In this document: positions 1-10,336 of the stretch, one piece after another
Numbering within the stretch: the stretch's first letter is position 1
How the letters are laid out: each line of letters begins with the position of its first letter
From: Symsagittifera roscoffensis
Taxonomy: Eukaryota; Xenacoelomorpha; Acoela; Convolutidae
Assembly: GCF_963678635.1 (NCBI RefSeq)
Contig: NC_087062.1
Location: 19,577,789 to 19,641,788, forward strand
Reading direction: 5' to 3'
Length of the DNA stretch: 64,000 bases
Translations under genes and position numbers: made by a program
Notes under the pieces: generated by a model
What the model was told of the DNA's origin: nothing
Seen by the model: the letters and a program-made list of their open reading frames with translations, nothing else
The model's database searches: none

Positions 1-341
1 CAGTAATGATTTTGTCGACTCGATAATTTGAGAAACACATTGCATTATCCATGGCAGAGACGGTTGAAAGCACGTAAGCCTCTATTTAGAAGCTAGCCAG
101 TGGTTTTAGACTAATGCTTTATTTTCCGTCTGTATTTAATTTTATCGCGCTCCTGTGTGTACTTCGAATCATCATGATTAGTGAACCCATTAACGAGAGG
201 ACTCCGCGCCGAGCGGATTTTCTAAAAAAGGCTCTCAATCAAAAGCCGAAGGGTAATTTGGAACGCGAAAGCCTTCACGGTTCCCCATATTAGCTTTTTA
301 AATAAGTTAAGACCGAAAACTAACTCGAAAACTAACTCGTG
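1..341. repeat. partial copy of LTR/foldback-arm repeat
   Basis: This stretch matches 7,354-7,694 and 13,557-13,897 almost base for base (I saw one substitution, near position 44). Its first half also matches, more loosely, one arm of the foldback element at 35.8-36.0 kb in reverse complement. Similarity stops abruptly at 341, after the shared cgaaaac, so the copy is cut at its right end and runs off the window on the left. It shows that another element copy lies upstream. Confidence 0.85.
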
Positions 342-1026
342 CTGCCACTAACTCGACTCAGAGATTTCCTGGTTGAGAGAGGAGTGACCTCGCTCTCCTT
401 GCCGGTCTAAGACCCCAATAGGGGATCATTGCAACCCAGGGAGCTATATGCTCTACTACATGCAATCTTTTCGGAAACCGACATTGAAGTCTACTTACTC
501 AAGAAGTATTATCTGAGCATATGCTACAGCTATGATTAGGGTTAAAAAATTTCTACTAAGTTAACTTTTTAAGTACTAGGATATAGTTTTTAGGATAAAA
601 ATTAGGTTTTAGGTTTGTGGAGTATAATTGAAGTGTAATATTGACATTTTGTGTTTTTGTGTGGTTATGATTATGTCATGATTATGTTATTGTGACCTGG
701 ACTACTCCCGGTGCAAAAGATGACAGCATCTGATCATTTTACATTGACAAAGTCGGATGTGGAAGATCCACCTTGGTGCTGTCTTTTGATCTAAAAACAA
801 AAGGAGAATTTCAATTGACTACTTTAAAAGATTTGAATGACGTTTCATTGTGGATATGGTTAGTATAATGGTTCTATATTGTGACTTGTTTTTTAGATCC
901 TGATTGGTCAGAGATTTGTTTATTGATATCGAAAACCAAAAAAATTGAAATTCAAGAAAATAACTGGAAGTAAAGAAGGTTATTTTTGGAAAACATAATC
1001 TTCTTTGATAGGAAAGAAGATTATTT
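342..1026. other. unassigned noncoding stretch before accessory relic
   Basis: No coding region is seen. It opens with short direct repeats of actaactcg and continues as AT-rich DNA. Positions 712-791 hold a weak inverted repeat around agatgacagcatc and ggtgctgtctttt. I did not find a second copy of this stretch in the window. By position it could be the leader of the ORF-A relic that starts at 1,027, but the sequence does not prove this. Confidence 0.4.
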
Positions 1027-1221
1027 ATGATAGGAAAAACAAATTATCTTATGGATTTCATCTCAGCGAGCCTAGGAACGACTCTAGACGAGATATATCA
1101 ACGCTTGGTGGATTTTAGTTTCGGACTGGAAGACCCGGAGCTGGCGATGTTCACCGTCGCGCTCCTCAACACAATGGGAAGAGAAGGCCGTGGGCTTGGC
1201 CGGACTCGGTCATGGATATGA
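1027..1221 (+). pseudogene. ORF-A relic, N-terminal fragment
   Basis: A 64-residue open stretch resembles the first ~60 residues of the accessory ORF-A product seen on the minus strand at 45,702. Shared features are an acidic start, a Y-x-R-L-(V/M)-D segment, then P-E-x-x-M and A-L-(L/I)-N-x-(M/L)-G. Right after residue 60 the reading jumps to sequence matching the far C-terminal part of ORF-A (from about 1,230). Some 1,400 codons, including the SGNH domain, are therefore missing from this copy. It is a deletion derivative, not a working gene. Function unknown. Confidence 0.6.
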
Positions 1222-1880
1222 GCCAAGGCTCATCGGGACCGGGACCTAAACCAGATGATGCCACTAATGATGATGCCGAGAACCAAGATGACGATCCCAT
1301 GGAGGTGAAGGAAGATGAAACGAGCAGATTGGACTTAGGAGCACTAGAAAAGGATTTGCTGGAGTATCAATTCAGTGAAGATAATGACATTGGGGAGGCC
1401 GATGAAACTTTGCTACTAATGACGCCGTCCTCATTTATGTCCCCTACGGAAGAGGCACCAGCCAGCTTGTCTCCAGTGGACCTAGTCTACCTGGCATTGG
1501 ACTCTCGAAGGAGAGACGCACATAACCTCTTTCACGAGTCCCCTAGAAGGAGGAGTATCGACAAAATTTTGAAAGGATCTTTTCTGGGCACGTTTTCAGA
1601 GGAAGAATATGAGAGATACCAAAGTGAATTGCAAAGGAAAACGGGAGTGACTTGTAACCGAGTGGCCTTCATGGAGAAGACTTGAGACGTGATACGTAGG
1701 TACGGGACGCAGTCCGTAATGAAGGTGCGATTGAATCAACCAATCATGCGTGAGGTTCTTGGAAAATTTTGGGGGAACCTGATACCACCGATTGGGGGAG
1801 AAAAGGATAACCTGATCCCACCTATGCTATTGGCCGGCTTGATCTCAACAGCCTCGAAGTCGACAAAAAAGCGTACGAAC
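1222..1880 (+). pseudogene. ORF-A relic, C-terminal fragment
   Basis: The acidic reading frame up to 1,685 aligns with the C-terminal part of ORF-A at 40,302-41,078 (minus strand) and with 32,532-33,023 (plus strand). Shared anchors are a P-P/S-S-A/S-F-M segment, the R-x-A-F-M-E segment, and then Y-G-T-Q with L-N-Q-P-(I/L)-M-R-E. The Y-G-T-Q part lies in another frame from about 1,689, so a frameshift sits near 1,685, where an in-frame TGA follows the M-E-K-T residues. The tail after about 1,760 is unrecognisable. Broken copy of an unknown protein. Confidence 0.6.
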
Positions 1881-2043
1881 CTTGGCGGATATGAAACTCG
1901 AGATGGAAGTCATCAGCCAGTGCGGATCTGGTGGGCTTGATGACTACAAGCCCTCGCGAACGAACATGGCACGAATGAAGCTGGAGGAACATCTCAACGT
2001 GGTCGAATACAGTCGGATTAGAAAACATGATTCAGTCCATATG

Positions 2044-2450
2044 AGTGATGCCGCTGGAGGCTAGGTGGAGATGCTCATGGCGAGGAACTCAAGGAGAGGG
2101 CACTTAATGGTTTGGAGTGTTATGAAAGCCATGCAAGAACATTTACAAGATTTAATGGAGGGCTCCAATCTGAAACGAAAAGAGTATGTCACTGTAATGC
2201 CGTCAGAGGCAACTGAAAACAGATTAGAGCAGCTGTTAAAAATCTCTTAGAGGGTTGCCCTCCAGAAATACTCTGATAAGTCTATGAATGCACCTTCAAC
2301 CGTAGCGGCATTTGTGGCCTACCCATGCGTGAGGACCGAGTTACAAGTACGGTTGCCATGGTGTCTTATGGGAATCAAAAGGTCAGAGTACGAGGCAGTA
2401 ACGACTCGAGATTGAAGGAACAAGAGTTAGAATTGATGGGCCCTACCAGT
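2044..2450 (+). pseudogene. ORF-B relic, N-terminal third
   Basis: Two frames carry matches to the minus-strand ORF-B at 39,548-39,919. The first (2,065-2,250) has E-M-L followed by R-N-S-x-R-G-x-L-M and L-K-x-K-x-Y. The second (about 2,285-2,415) has A-x-x-A-Y-P-x-V-R-T-E-L-Q-V-R, matching A-I-P-Y-L-R-T-E-L-Q-L-R of the minus copy. A TAG at 2,248-2,250 and a frameshift separate them. The protein family is not known to me. The matched residues are charged and helical in character. Confidence 0.55.
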
Positions 2451-2631
2451 TTTGATCACCAGAGACTACTCTGCGAAACCAAGGGCTAAGCGTAAAATGC
2501 AATTTGTTTTGTTAGGTTCGTGGTGGATCGCATCTTCTTTAATGTGTTGGGATAATGCATAAAAGCCGATCGACAAGGGGGATTGATCGTGGACAGACCT
2601 TCCTGAGAGCCCCGCTGGATTTTTCCAGGAC

Positions 2632-3531
2632 ATGCCGCTCCAAACACCTACCAATGAGTCAAACGATATTGAGAGCTATCGGACACTGGAGGAAGTTAGG
2701 AGATACTCCAACAAAGATTTTAAAGTGAATCGTGAATTAATTGAAAGAGCCATAGATCCAAAGGAGTTTACAACCGTGGGCAAACTGAAAGCATTCCAGT
2801 TCGTTTCAGGTGTACTCGGAAGGTCTTATAGCCTTTTTATGGATGAGGAAGCAAGGGATGCGTATTTTGACTTGAAACAATTGATAGTCCTTGATTTCTG
2901 GGTCGAAAGAAGGAAAGAGATCGGGATGCTAACGGTTATACAGCAAAGACTGGGGGTCATCCTAGAGGAGCGACTGCTCAAACCCTCGGTTCCGGAACTG
3001 AAAGGGCAGGTGAGCTTTGAATGCGGTTCATGGGACGGTCCCTTAAAGGCCAGCTTAGTAGTCCGGGAGCTCATGAAGCCGTCATGGTGTCCTCATCCAA
3101 ATTCCTGTTTGATATGGGACGTGACGGCAGACGTCGTACTAGAGTTGGATGATGACGGGAGTCTGCACAATTTAGCCTTAATACACCGCCTGTTAGCTCT
3201 GAAAATAATGAAGCAGGATGACAGACCACCCATGGAGCCGTCCAAGCGGAATTCTCCAAGTGATTGGACGAAGAAGGGCACTTGCCTAGCTTCTGGCTGT
3301 GGAATGGAAGAACACGTGGGTGGGATTGACCACTGCTTGCATAAACTGAGTGAGCAGCACTGCCAGTTAGCCAAATTGTACGTAAGATTGAGTATGTCGG
3401 ATAAAAGCGAGATGGAAAAGATTGCGGGTTGCCGTGGAGCAACGGAAGTGAACTTGATGACCACCTTGGGATTTTACAGCATGGTCAGCTCGATTGAGTC
3501 ATTGAGCGCCTGGGGCGTGCCCGCGAGTTAG
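2632..3531 (+). pseudogene. ORF-B relic, middle part (best-preserved version)
   Basis: This is a 299-residue open frame with no internal stop, the longest intact stretch of the middle of ORF-B in the window. The same region is shredded in the minus-strand copy (39.2-38.2 kb). Matches include (R/K)-R-(Y/F)-S-N-K-(D/E), a K-P-S/W-W-C-P-x-P-N segment, and G-x-T-E-V-N-L near the end followed by L-G-F-Y-S. The centre is rich in Leu, Glu and Lys and likely helical. A Cys/His-rich patch (C-x4-C around residues 223-227, then H and C residues) is seen near residue 225-245. I do not recognise the family. The frame stops at TAG 3,529, and homology continues in another frame. Confidence 0.6.
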
Positions 3532-4135
3532 TCACATGCTTGAGTCTGGAGTTGTTCCCTGGAGCGTTACAGACGGAACAGAAAATTGGAGGTTGCCGAG
3601 AGGCTCTGGAAAACGAGATTAATCTGAAAGATAGTGACGAACATCGTAGACCACTGCCTCGATATCTTGTGGGCTTAGGCTCCGCACCATCACCATACTA
3701 CACTAGTAAATATCCTACGCACAAGATGGTGTTAGATGCGAGGACACAACAAGTGTTGATCGATCAACTCTTTCAGTAACGAAATGCGAGAGATTGGCCA
3801 GAATGTCGGAGAGGTCGTATGAGTTGTTAACGAAGATCATTGTGCTGTGCCGAGGAGATCAAAAGGCAAGTTGCAAGACGTAGTGGGTGTAAATTTTATG
3901 AAGTTTTGTGAGGGTAATGTGAGTGAATTCCAGAAAAAAGAAGGCGAGTGGAGCATTACCGGCTGAATTCTCCACCATAGATGAAAAGGACGGAACGAGT
4001 CAGATCATGACAAAGGTGGAACCGTTGCTAGAAGCTTCAGATTACCGGACCTGCAGAAACATTCTGATGACCCATGGGGAGTATCATTGCCATTGCCTGG
4101 CGAAGACTTATGGTACGCCAAATGAGGAAACTTAA
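3532..4135 (+). pseudogene. ORF-B relic, later part, frameshifted
   Basis: Continues the ORF-B match in two frames. At 3,540-3,640 the E-L-F-P-G-A-L-Q-T-E-Q segment equals E-M-F-P-G-V-L-Q-T-E-Q of the minus copy (38.6 kb). At 3,960-4,115 the M-x-x-x-E-P-L-L-E-A segment and the H-x-E-(F/Y)-x-C-H-C-L residues recur. The C-H-C pattern is kept in both copies and could bind metal. The 6.2-kb tandem duplication begins inside this relic, at 3,707. Stops and frame changes show it is dead. Confidence 0.6.
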
Positions 4136-4827
4136 TGTTAGTGTGGGATGTGGAGGAGTTGTTCTCTACGGGAATGCCTGACCAGACCCAGCCTGTATCG
4201 ATCTTGGTAGTTAGTGCCATGACCGCAGTGAGGTTATTGGAAGCAAACACGGGGACGAGCGAGCAGCAGATGACCATACTGACACGTAAGCAACTAAGCA
4301 GCGTGAAATTCAAAAACAGTTTGGATCTTTTCAAGACCACCTGGAAGGTACTGAGGAAGCCCAAAGCCATCGAAAAGATATGGGCGAGGCAGAAGTTGAT
4401 GACTTGGTTCCGTGCTGTTATGACGTCGTGGATGTATGAGCATGCGAAGCGTCATATGTCCAGGAACACGAAGGCCTATCAATCTTTCTAGCTAAATAAA
4501 GAACCACAAGTCTATAAGAGAACATTCCTGACGCACACGAATGCTGTGACCACAGCTGTGGAAGGAGTAGCTGGAACGCCTTGTACCACGGAAAACGAGA
4601 AAAAGGAGCTCTTACAAGCTGATCTAGAAGGGAACGTGAGCCTGTGCTTGCACAATAGCTTTTGTAGGAAACGAGAACAGAAGGTGAACGTGGATCTACT
4701 GCCATGTTGCAAGCAGAGATTGCTAGAACAAAAAAGTTGGGGCACGGCCCCCAACTCTTTCGAAACGCTGCAGAAGGTCGTGAAAGACATCGAGATGGGC
4801 GAACCGGAACAAGAAGCGATGGAGTAG
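4136..4827 (+). pseudogene. ORF-B relic, C-terminal part
   Basis: The frame 4,135-4,491 and the frame 4,546-4,827 together match the end of ORF-B at 38,152-37,504 (minus). Anchors are K-x-I-W-A-R-x-x-L-M-x-W-F-R, then Y-(E/A)-(H/Y)-A-K-(R/K)-H-M-S, and finally the best-kept motif of the whole block, N-V-(S/T)-L-C-L-H-N-S-F-C. This is followed by a P-C-C-K-Q-R segment. The same LHNSFC motif recurs at the right edge of the window. A frameshift and TAG at 4,489 split the two parts. The LHNSFC-PCCK pattern could be a small cysteine-based fold, but this is a guess. Confidence 0.65.
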
Positions 4828-5689
4828 GAGTTGAACACGACAAATGGAGCAGAAGTGGGGAGCAGTGAAAAACTCAGTTGTTGTAGTGCGTGAAAACTTG
4901 GAACAAATCAACGAAGGTTGATTATTAAAACTTTTAAACTTTTTGTACTGCTGAAATCTGATCAGACCAGATTTGGAAACTGTTAGGGGTTGTTACAATT
5001 GTTGAATGAAAATGGATTTTTTTTATTCATTTATGCAGGCCATAGGTGTGCTAATTAACCTATTCAAACCTGACTGATATTTTAACCTGTGTAGGTTGCT
5101 TCCTCACTTTGAGGCTTCCTCACTTTGTGGGTAGGGTTTGGGTACGATCGCTCGATGAGGGTGGGTACCTCATTATCTTTCCTAGCTACATAGTTTCTAA
5201 GTGTTAACAGTGAGGGCATCAGCATAAATGAACGATTATACTTTGTGAGTGACACTAAGTTAATTTTAATGGTTGCGTGGCCGTGCCACGTTCCAAATGT
5301 TTTTAATCAGCAAGAGCGAGAAGAAATTTTATGGTGAAATGACGTAAGTAGTCAGAAAAGGGATTTAACCTAGAACACTCCTCGTGGTGCATATTTTGTG
5401 AAATTATTGGAAGGCAGTGAAATGTAGTACGATGCCATTTGAGACACGCGGTGAGTTGAGGTGAAGTGGATAAAATTTAGTTTTTGATGCGATTTGAAAG
5501 TTGATTGTAACACACTGGATCACCACTTGAAGATAACCCGAATTTTTGCGTTAAATGGGGACATTGAGGGGACTGTCCGGGGATTATGTGCCATTCCCAC
5601 GAATTGGCACAGTCGAACTCGCCGATGCAAGCAAAAAAAGACGGTAGAGACCTTAACGGTGAATTCTTTATAAAAAGGAGGGTCGGAAA
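4828..5689. other. 3' noncoding region after ORF-B (plus-strand copy)
   Basis: No coding region seen. Parts match, in reverse complement, the DNA just past the minus-strand ORF-B: 5,395-5,450 resembles 36,840-36,900 (ttggaaggc context) and 5,560-5,620 resembles 36,720-36,780 and 63,215-63,260 (the gggacattgaggg / cctcattgag segment). It therefore represents the 3' untranslated part of the element next to its LTR. Repeated at 11,030-11,891. Confidence 0.6.
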
Positions 5690-7115
5690 GTCTAGAACGT
5701 AAGTTTTTCAAAATTTTGGCTTAGGATATTTCTCAGAATTGTAAAAACGGCCATTTTGTCCAAAAAACACAAGAAAAACTGAAAACCGAATAAACAAGAC
5801 AAAAATCAGTTGAAGAAAAACACGAGAACTACGAAACCTCCACTGGTGGTGAGAAGACACAATAAGACGTTTTTCTGAAAGAAATTTAAGGGAAGGAAGA
5901 TCCAGTGGGATATCAGGAGCGGATCCGTACCCTCCCGTGCCACCAGATCGGGAAGATAACGACATTATCCCCGGGGGACACGGAATTGAAGGCTCCTTGC
6001 CCAGAGATTTTTGAAACTGTTACAGACTTTTCGAGACATTTTTTAGCTACTTTAATGCCCTGAAAGATTTAATTATTTCCAGTGTTGTATAGTTTTTTAA
6101 AGCATGAATAGTTAGAAAGAGGCAAGAGTCAATCCATCTCCAATGGATTTAGTATATAACTGTCACTAAAAACGTATTGAATTATGGTTTTGCAGTCGTG
6201 TTTTTAAAAGTAATCTTGTAGTTTAGGGATCCGAGACCCAGCAATTATATTGTTTGTGCATGTTAACGAAAGCAGATCAAAAATTGTTTGACTGATGGCC
6301 AAAAAGTGGCAACTTTTTACTTAGCTCTAAACAGACCAGAAAGCTAACTGGCTAGGTCTAGACGGTTAAAAACGACTAGAATTAAGGTAACTGGCTCCTG
6401 CACTTTGTCAATAAGTACTTTCTCTACGCTCCGACACTGTGTAAGGTCTGGGCGAATAATACAATAAAAACCTTAGAAAAACTTAAAAACGTGTTTTTTT
6501 CCAGTTTTTTTGATTTTCAGTGGAAGTGTTTTAAGGTACCTGATTTTCAGTGAAAATAAAAAAAATTACCGAAAACATTCCCGAATACGAAAGTCCTCCA
6601 CATTTTTTATGTGTGTTATTCGACCAGACTGCCGACTAAATGAGTTTCCTTTCTCATGGTGGTAAAATTGTACGAAATAGTACTTCTGACGATTAAAATG
6701 CTTATTTGAAGGAATGAACAAAATGGCAAGGGTCAGTTTGGACTGGCATGCTTAATTTTTCAAGTTCGTTCAAAAAGAAAGACAAGTTAAAATTTTATTT
6801 TTTGTGACCACTGAAAGGCCCGAAAAACATAACGACGATTTCCGGTATTAGGTAACACACGTTAGACATAGAAAACGACTAAAACGGTGATTATTAAGAC
6901 TGAACGACGATACACACTCCGAACTGAAACGATTGTACAATTGTTTTTGGGCATAACCCTTGGATCGGAAAGGCTGACGGAAAGAATTGCAAACCATTTT
7001 GATTGTTAAGAAGACCCTTTTTCACGAGTAATGTAAAAACCTGAAGGTTCCGGAGCTGTGATCCAAGACTGTTTTTTCAGAAACTCCTAGCTTCCTGTGA
7101 TGTCCTGAATTGATT
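5690..7115. repeat. LTR-like noncoding DNA
   Basis: Matches 30,290-31,690 in reverse complement along its whole length, and in part 36,190-36,668 and 61,844-62,318 (the tcctgaattgaattta end and the aaaatggccgtt segment). It sits between the end of ORF-B and the start of gag in every arrangement seen, the position expected of an LTR plus leader. I could not fix TG...CA termini, a primer-binding site or a polypurine tract. No gene seen. A second copy lies at 11,892-13,318. Confidence 0.65.
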
Positions 7116-7700
7116 TTATTCAGCATCTAAATCGTGTCCAGTTGATGGGAGGAAACAGTCGATCGCAGTTGCAGGAAACAGTCGATCGAACTCCGATGGA
7201 CACGATGATTTTATCTATTAAACAAAAACAATAGTAATCCAGTAACAACGTTGTAGCCCTGATTTCAGGAGTGACTGGGGATACTGAGACCAGCCATAAT
7301 CTCACTATTCTTACAGCGGTTTGAACGATAGCGGTTTGGCCGATAGCCTTAGGCAGTAATGATTTTGTCGACTCGATAATTTGAGAAACACATTGAATTA
7401 TCCATGGCAGAGACGGTTGAAAGCACGTAAGCCTCTATTTAGAAGCTAGCCAGTGGTTTTAGACTAATGCTTTATTTTCCGTCTGTATTTAATTTTATCG
7501 CGCTCCTGTGTGTACTTCGAATCATCATGATTAGTGAACCCATTAACGAGAGGACTCCGCGCCGAGCGGATTTTCTAAAAAAGGCTCTCAATCAAAAGCC
7601 GAAGGGTAATTTGGAACGCGAAAGCCTTCACGGTTCCCCATATTAGCTTTTTAAATAAGTTAAGACCGAAAACGTGAAGGATGAGGGAATTTTTCCCCTC
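7116..7700. mobile_element. inserted foldback-type arm within LTR-like DNA
   Basis: The related minus-orientation copy at 30,225-30,300 lacks this segment and has only about 50 bp of AT-rich DNA in its place, giving an empty-site comparison. The insert resembles one arm of the foldback element at 35,380-36,180 (segments ccgatgga, aacaatagtaa, ctggggatactgaga, gctagccagt). Inside it, aggaaacagtcgatcg occurs twice (about 7,150 and 7,172). Copies also lie at 13,319-13,903 and, in part, 1-341. No coding region. Confidence 0.6.
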
Positions 7701-8590
7701 AAGCAGTATATGACCAAAAACAATTGAAGTTCTACAGGAAACCAAACAAAAAGTGGTATAAAACCTAAGAAAAAACAAAAAACAAGCGAAAACTAAAAAA
7801 TCAAAGATGGTTAAAAAATTAATAATCAGTAGACTACAGCACCCTAGACGAGATGCGAACCGACTCTACCGTTTTTTGTCATTGAATAAGCTGTTGTTAA
7901 AAGCATTTATATCAAATCAGATCATTACAATCAACCTGTAGCCTTTTTTCTGCCTGTACTGTGGTGGTATTTGAGTGTTTAATCATATCAATGCTAGTTG
8001 GCACTCAATTCGGAAGGGTAATTTGGTTAGATTAGAAGACCGATCCAGCAGTGCAACAACAGGAAGGAAGGTTCACAAGGACAGCAACAATCAACTGTTG
8101 GGTATTGTCAAAAATTTTGTATCCTTTTCGGAACAGAACGTATGATATCAATCTGTCTGGTGCATGACAGTGATTACACTGTAGTGACCCTTCTCCGAGT
8201 CGCGAACTTACAAGTTAAGCACCTTAAATTGGATTTTCAACGGAGCCGGATGGGTAAAATGCTATTGGTACCACTACTAATTATTAGTTTTAATAGTAGA
8301 TCCTTCCGAATCATAATTTTTTGTGCAAAGCCCTTATACTCCTACCAAACGGTAGCAACGGTTCAGTGAGGCTTTTTTACGTTGAGTTCGACAATAAGGA
8401 AGAGTATGGGAACCTTGAAATCAGCAAGCAAGTCGAAAATAGGCCTAAATAGCCCTCTCAGTTCGGGGAAATTGTACAATAAGCAGCTTCTTTTCCATCC
8501 GGAGGTGTCCAGATTCAAAACAAACACATCCTAGTTGCATAAAAGAGCTCTAAAACCGTATACGAAAAAGTCTCGGTCATTTGAAAACAA
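7701..8590. other. LTR/leader noncoding DNA between foldback insert and minisatellite
   Basis: Matches 28,800-30,230 in reverse complement (for example the gtatgatatcaatctg, actgtagtgaccc and agagtataggaacc-type segments), though 29.1-29.7 kb holds extra DNA not present here. A third, more diverged version is at 60.5-61.8 kb. No gene is evident. The 75-residue frame at 8,142-8,369 is not conserved in the other copies. Repeated at 13,904-14,793. Confidence 0.6.
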
Positions 8591-9000
8591 TCCGGGAGAG
8601 TCGAAATTTGCCAACTCGGAAGAGTAAAACTTCTGTCAACCTGGAGGGCTCCCGTTTTTGGCAACTCGGAAGGATCCCATTTTTGCCAATACGGAAAAGT
8701 TCTTTTTTGCACATCCAAAAGGGTCTCATTTTTGGCCAGCCGCAAGGCTTATACTTTTTCAATCCCGGAGGGGTGTCAATTTTGCCAACTCGGAGGTGTC
8801 CCATTTTTGCCAATCCAGAAGGGTCCTGTTTTTGCCAGCAAGGGAGATTCCAATCCGGAAGGGTCTCATTTTTGTCAACTCGGGAGGATATTAATCCGGA
8901 TAATCATTTTGCCAACCCGGAAGGGTCCCCAAACGCCAATCCGGAAGGGTCCCCAAACGCCAATCCGGAAGGGTCTGAGTTTTGCGAACGTAAATGCAGG
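8591..9000. repeat. 25-bp minisatellite array
   Basis: A degenerate array of monomers with consensus ccggaagggtctcatttttgccaat, about 25 bp. Two neighbouring monomers with ccccaaacg near 8,930-8,965 are perfect repeats. The reverse complement of the monomer is the same unit that forms the arrays at 28.47-28.79, 58.47-58.86 and 59.63-60.01 kb. Each monomer carries a CCAAT pentamer or a near match. It lies about 200 bp upstream of the gag start. Confidence 0.9.
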
Positions 9001-9210
9001 GATCCCAAGTATACGAAAACGAGACATTTATTGGAAATTAACCTCATAAAACGGAACATACATTGTGCAGGCATAACCTAATCAGAATTGTGGTCATTTG
9101 TTAGTTTAAACTGTCTAACTTTATGGTGTTGTGATTTTATAACTTGTGTCAGACAACAATAATATCGCAAGTGAATCAAGTGAGTGAGCAACAATCAGTC
9201 ATTGGTTAAG
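9001..9210 (+). other. gag leader
   Basis: A short noncoding leader conserved upstream of every gag start in the window: a ggatccc/gtatac/gagacatttattggaaatta block, then cataacctaatcagaat, then tggtcattt/ttagtttaaact, and gtgagtgagcaacaa just before the ATG. The primer-binding site should lie in or near it if the LTR ends nearby. The tggtca stretch is only a weak candidate. Also at 15,204-15,413. Confidence 0.45.
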
Positions 9211-9907
9211 ATGAGTCTAGACAAGCCTAGGATAATTAAGCTGAGTGATAGCTCCAGGTTGTTTACACAAAAAAAGAAAGGAAAACTATGAACACCCCTT
9301 TCGTGGAAAGAACCCAGGAGCTGGAAACAAGAAGGGCTGGAAAGTTTCAGGCGAAATGGTCAAAACGAGGATCAAAAAAAAGACTCAGAAGACAAACGAT
9401 CGACATTAGAAGTAGAGATACATCGGAGTCCCGATCACGACGAAGATCCAGCCGAACGCTGAACTGAGAGGAATGAGACGAGGCGAATAGCAAGTGAATC
9501 TGTTCCAGTAGAATAGGGACAGGAAATTGCTACTTCGATTGGGACTCTCGATCGAGAAGAACTCTCGGAACTGTCCGACATTTCGATTCAAATGCCGGCA
9601 ATGGAGGTCTCACCTACTGACTAGACCATGATGCAAGCGGAAACAGGGAAGGCAGGAATGTTTTTTCGTTCTCGGAACGAGTGAAGATCCCTCTGGGGAA
9701 TTTCTTTTCGTTCACCATGGGAGCAGGAGCCGGTGACGAGACCAAAACTCGGGAAGAGGATGATGACAATGAAGAAGTTGATGATCTGGGATCCCAATTA
9801 AGCTTCAACAGTTCAACCCTTGAAAACGAGATGCCTGTCAAAATGGAGGGTGGCATCTCCGATGAGTTTGGTATTGTCAGATCAATTAATATGGCTACGA
9901 ATGGTGT
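9211..9907 (+). pseudogene. gag relic, N-terminal part (unit A)
   Basis: Starts with an ATG reading M-S-L-D-K-P-R-I, matching M-S-L-D-K-S-R-I-P-K-L of the longest gag at 57,740 (minus). The reading is quickly lost to indels. In 9,681-9,905 one frame again follows the parent gag: F-F-S-F-T-M-G-A-G, an acidic D-D-D-N-E-E run, S-L-N-S-S-type residues, then D-(Q/E)-F-G-(V/I)-V-R. The copy ends at the tandem-duplication joint. Gag would form the particle core. This copy cannot make it. Confidence 0.75.
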
Positions 9908-10336
9908 TAAATATCCTACGCACAAGATGGTGTTAGATGCGAGGACACAACAAGTGTTGATCGATCAACTCTTTCAGTAACGAAATGCGAGAGATTGGCC
10001 AGAATGTCGGAGAGGTCGTATGAGTTGTTAACGAAGATCATTGTGCTGTGCCGAGGAGATCAAAAGGCAAGTTGCAAGACGTAGTGGGTGTAAATTTTAT
10101 GAAGTTTTGTGAGGGTAATGTGAGTGAATTCCAGAAAAAAGAAGGCGAGTGGAGCATTACCGGCTGAATTCTCCACCATAGATGAAAAGGACGGAACGAG
10201 TCAGATCATGACAAAGGTGGAACTGTTGCTAGAAGCTTCAGATTACCGGACCTGCAGAAACATTCTGATGACCCATGGGGAGTATCATTGCCATTGCCTG
10301 GCGAAGACTTATGGTACGCCAAATGAGGAAACTTAA
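9908..10336 (+). pseudogene. ORF-B relic, later part (unit B)
   Basis: Near-identical repeat of 3,707-4,135. The 70-residue frame 10,124-10,336 carries the P/L-L-L-E-A and H-C-H-C-L residues of ORF-B. One substitution (ccg to ctg near 10,223) changes Pro to Leu relative to unit A. It begins at the duplication joint, directly after gag sequence, so it has no start of its own. Confidence 0.65.

Larger units (their letters stand above)
3707..9907. repeat. 6.2-kb tandem duplication, unit A
   Basis: The block starts at taaatatcc (3,707) inside the ORF-B relic and ends inside gag at 9,907. It is repeated head to tail at 9,908. Offsets of 6,201 to 6,203 hold along its whole length. By eye I counted about 15 substitutions and two single-base indels, so the copies are nearly identical. 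It spans ORF-B end, 3' noncoding DNA, LTR-like DNA with a foldback insert, minisatellite, and the gag start. That order is what a junction of two adjacent elements sharing one LTR would give. Confidence 0.95.

Noticed and set aside
712-791. Inverted repeat around agatgacagcatc as a small RNA gene
   Set aside because: Pairing is short and imperfect, and there are no other copies or promoter elements.
4133-4137. TAATG stop/start overlap in the ORF-B relic (and at 10,334-10,338)
   Set aside because: The minus-strand copy has no such overlap at the same place. The protein match runs through it with a frame change, so it is a lesion. The second occurrence is only the tandem duplicate.
8581-9081. 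166-residue open frame and others on both strands over the minisatellite
   Set aside because: Open frames in several frames at once follow from a 25-bp repeat without stops. The residues only repeat the unit, and other arrays code for different sequence.
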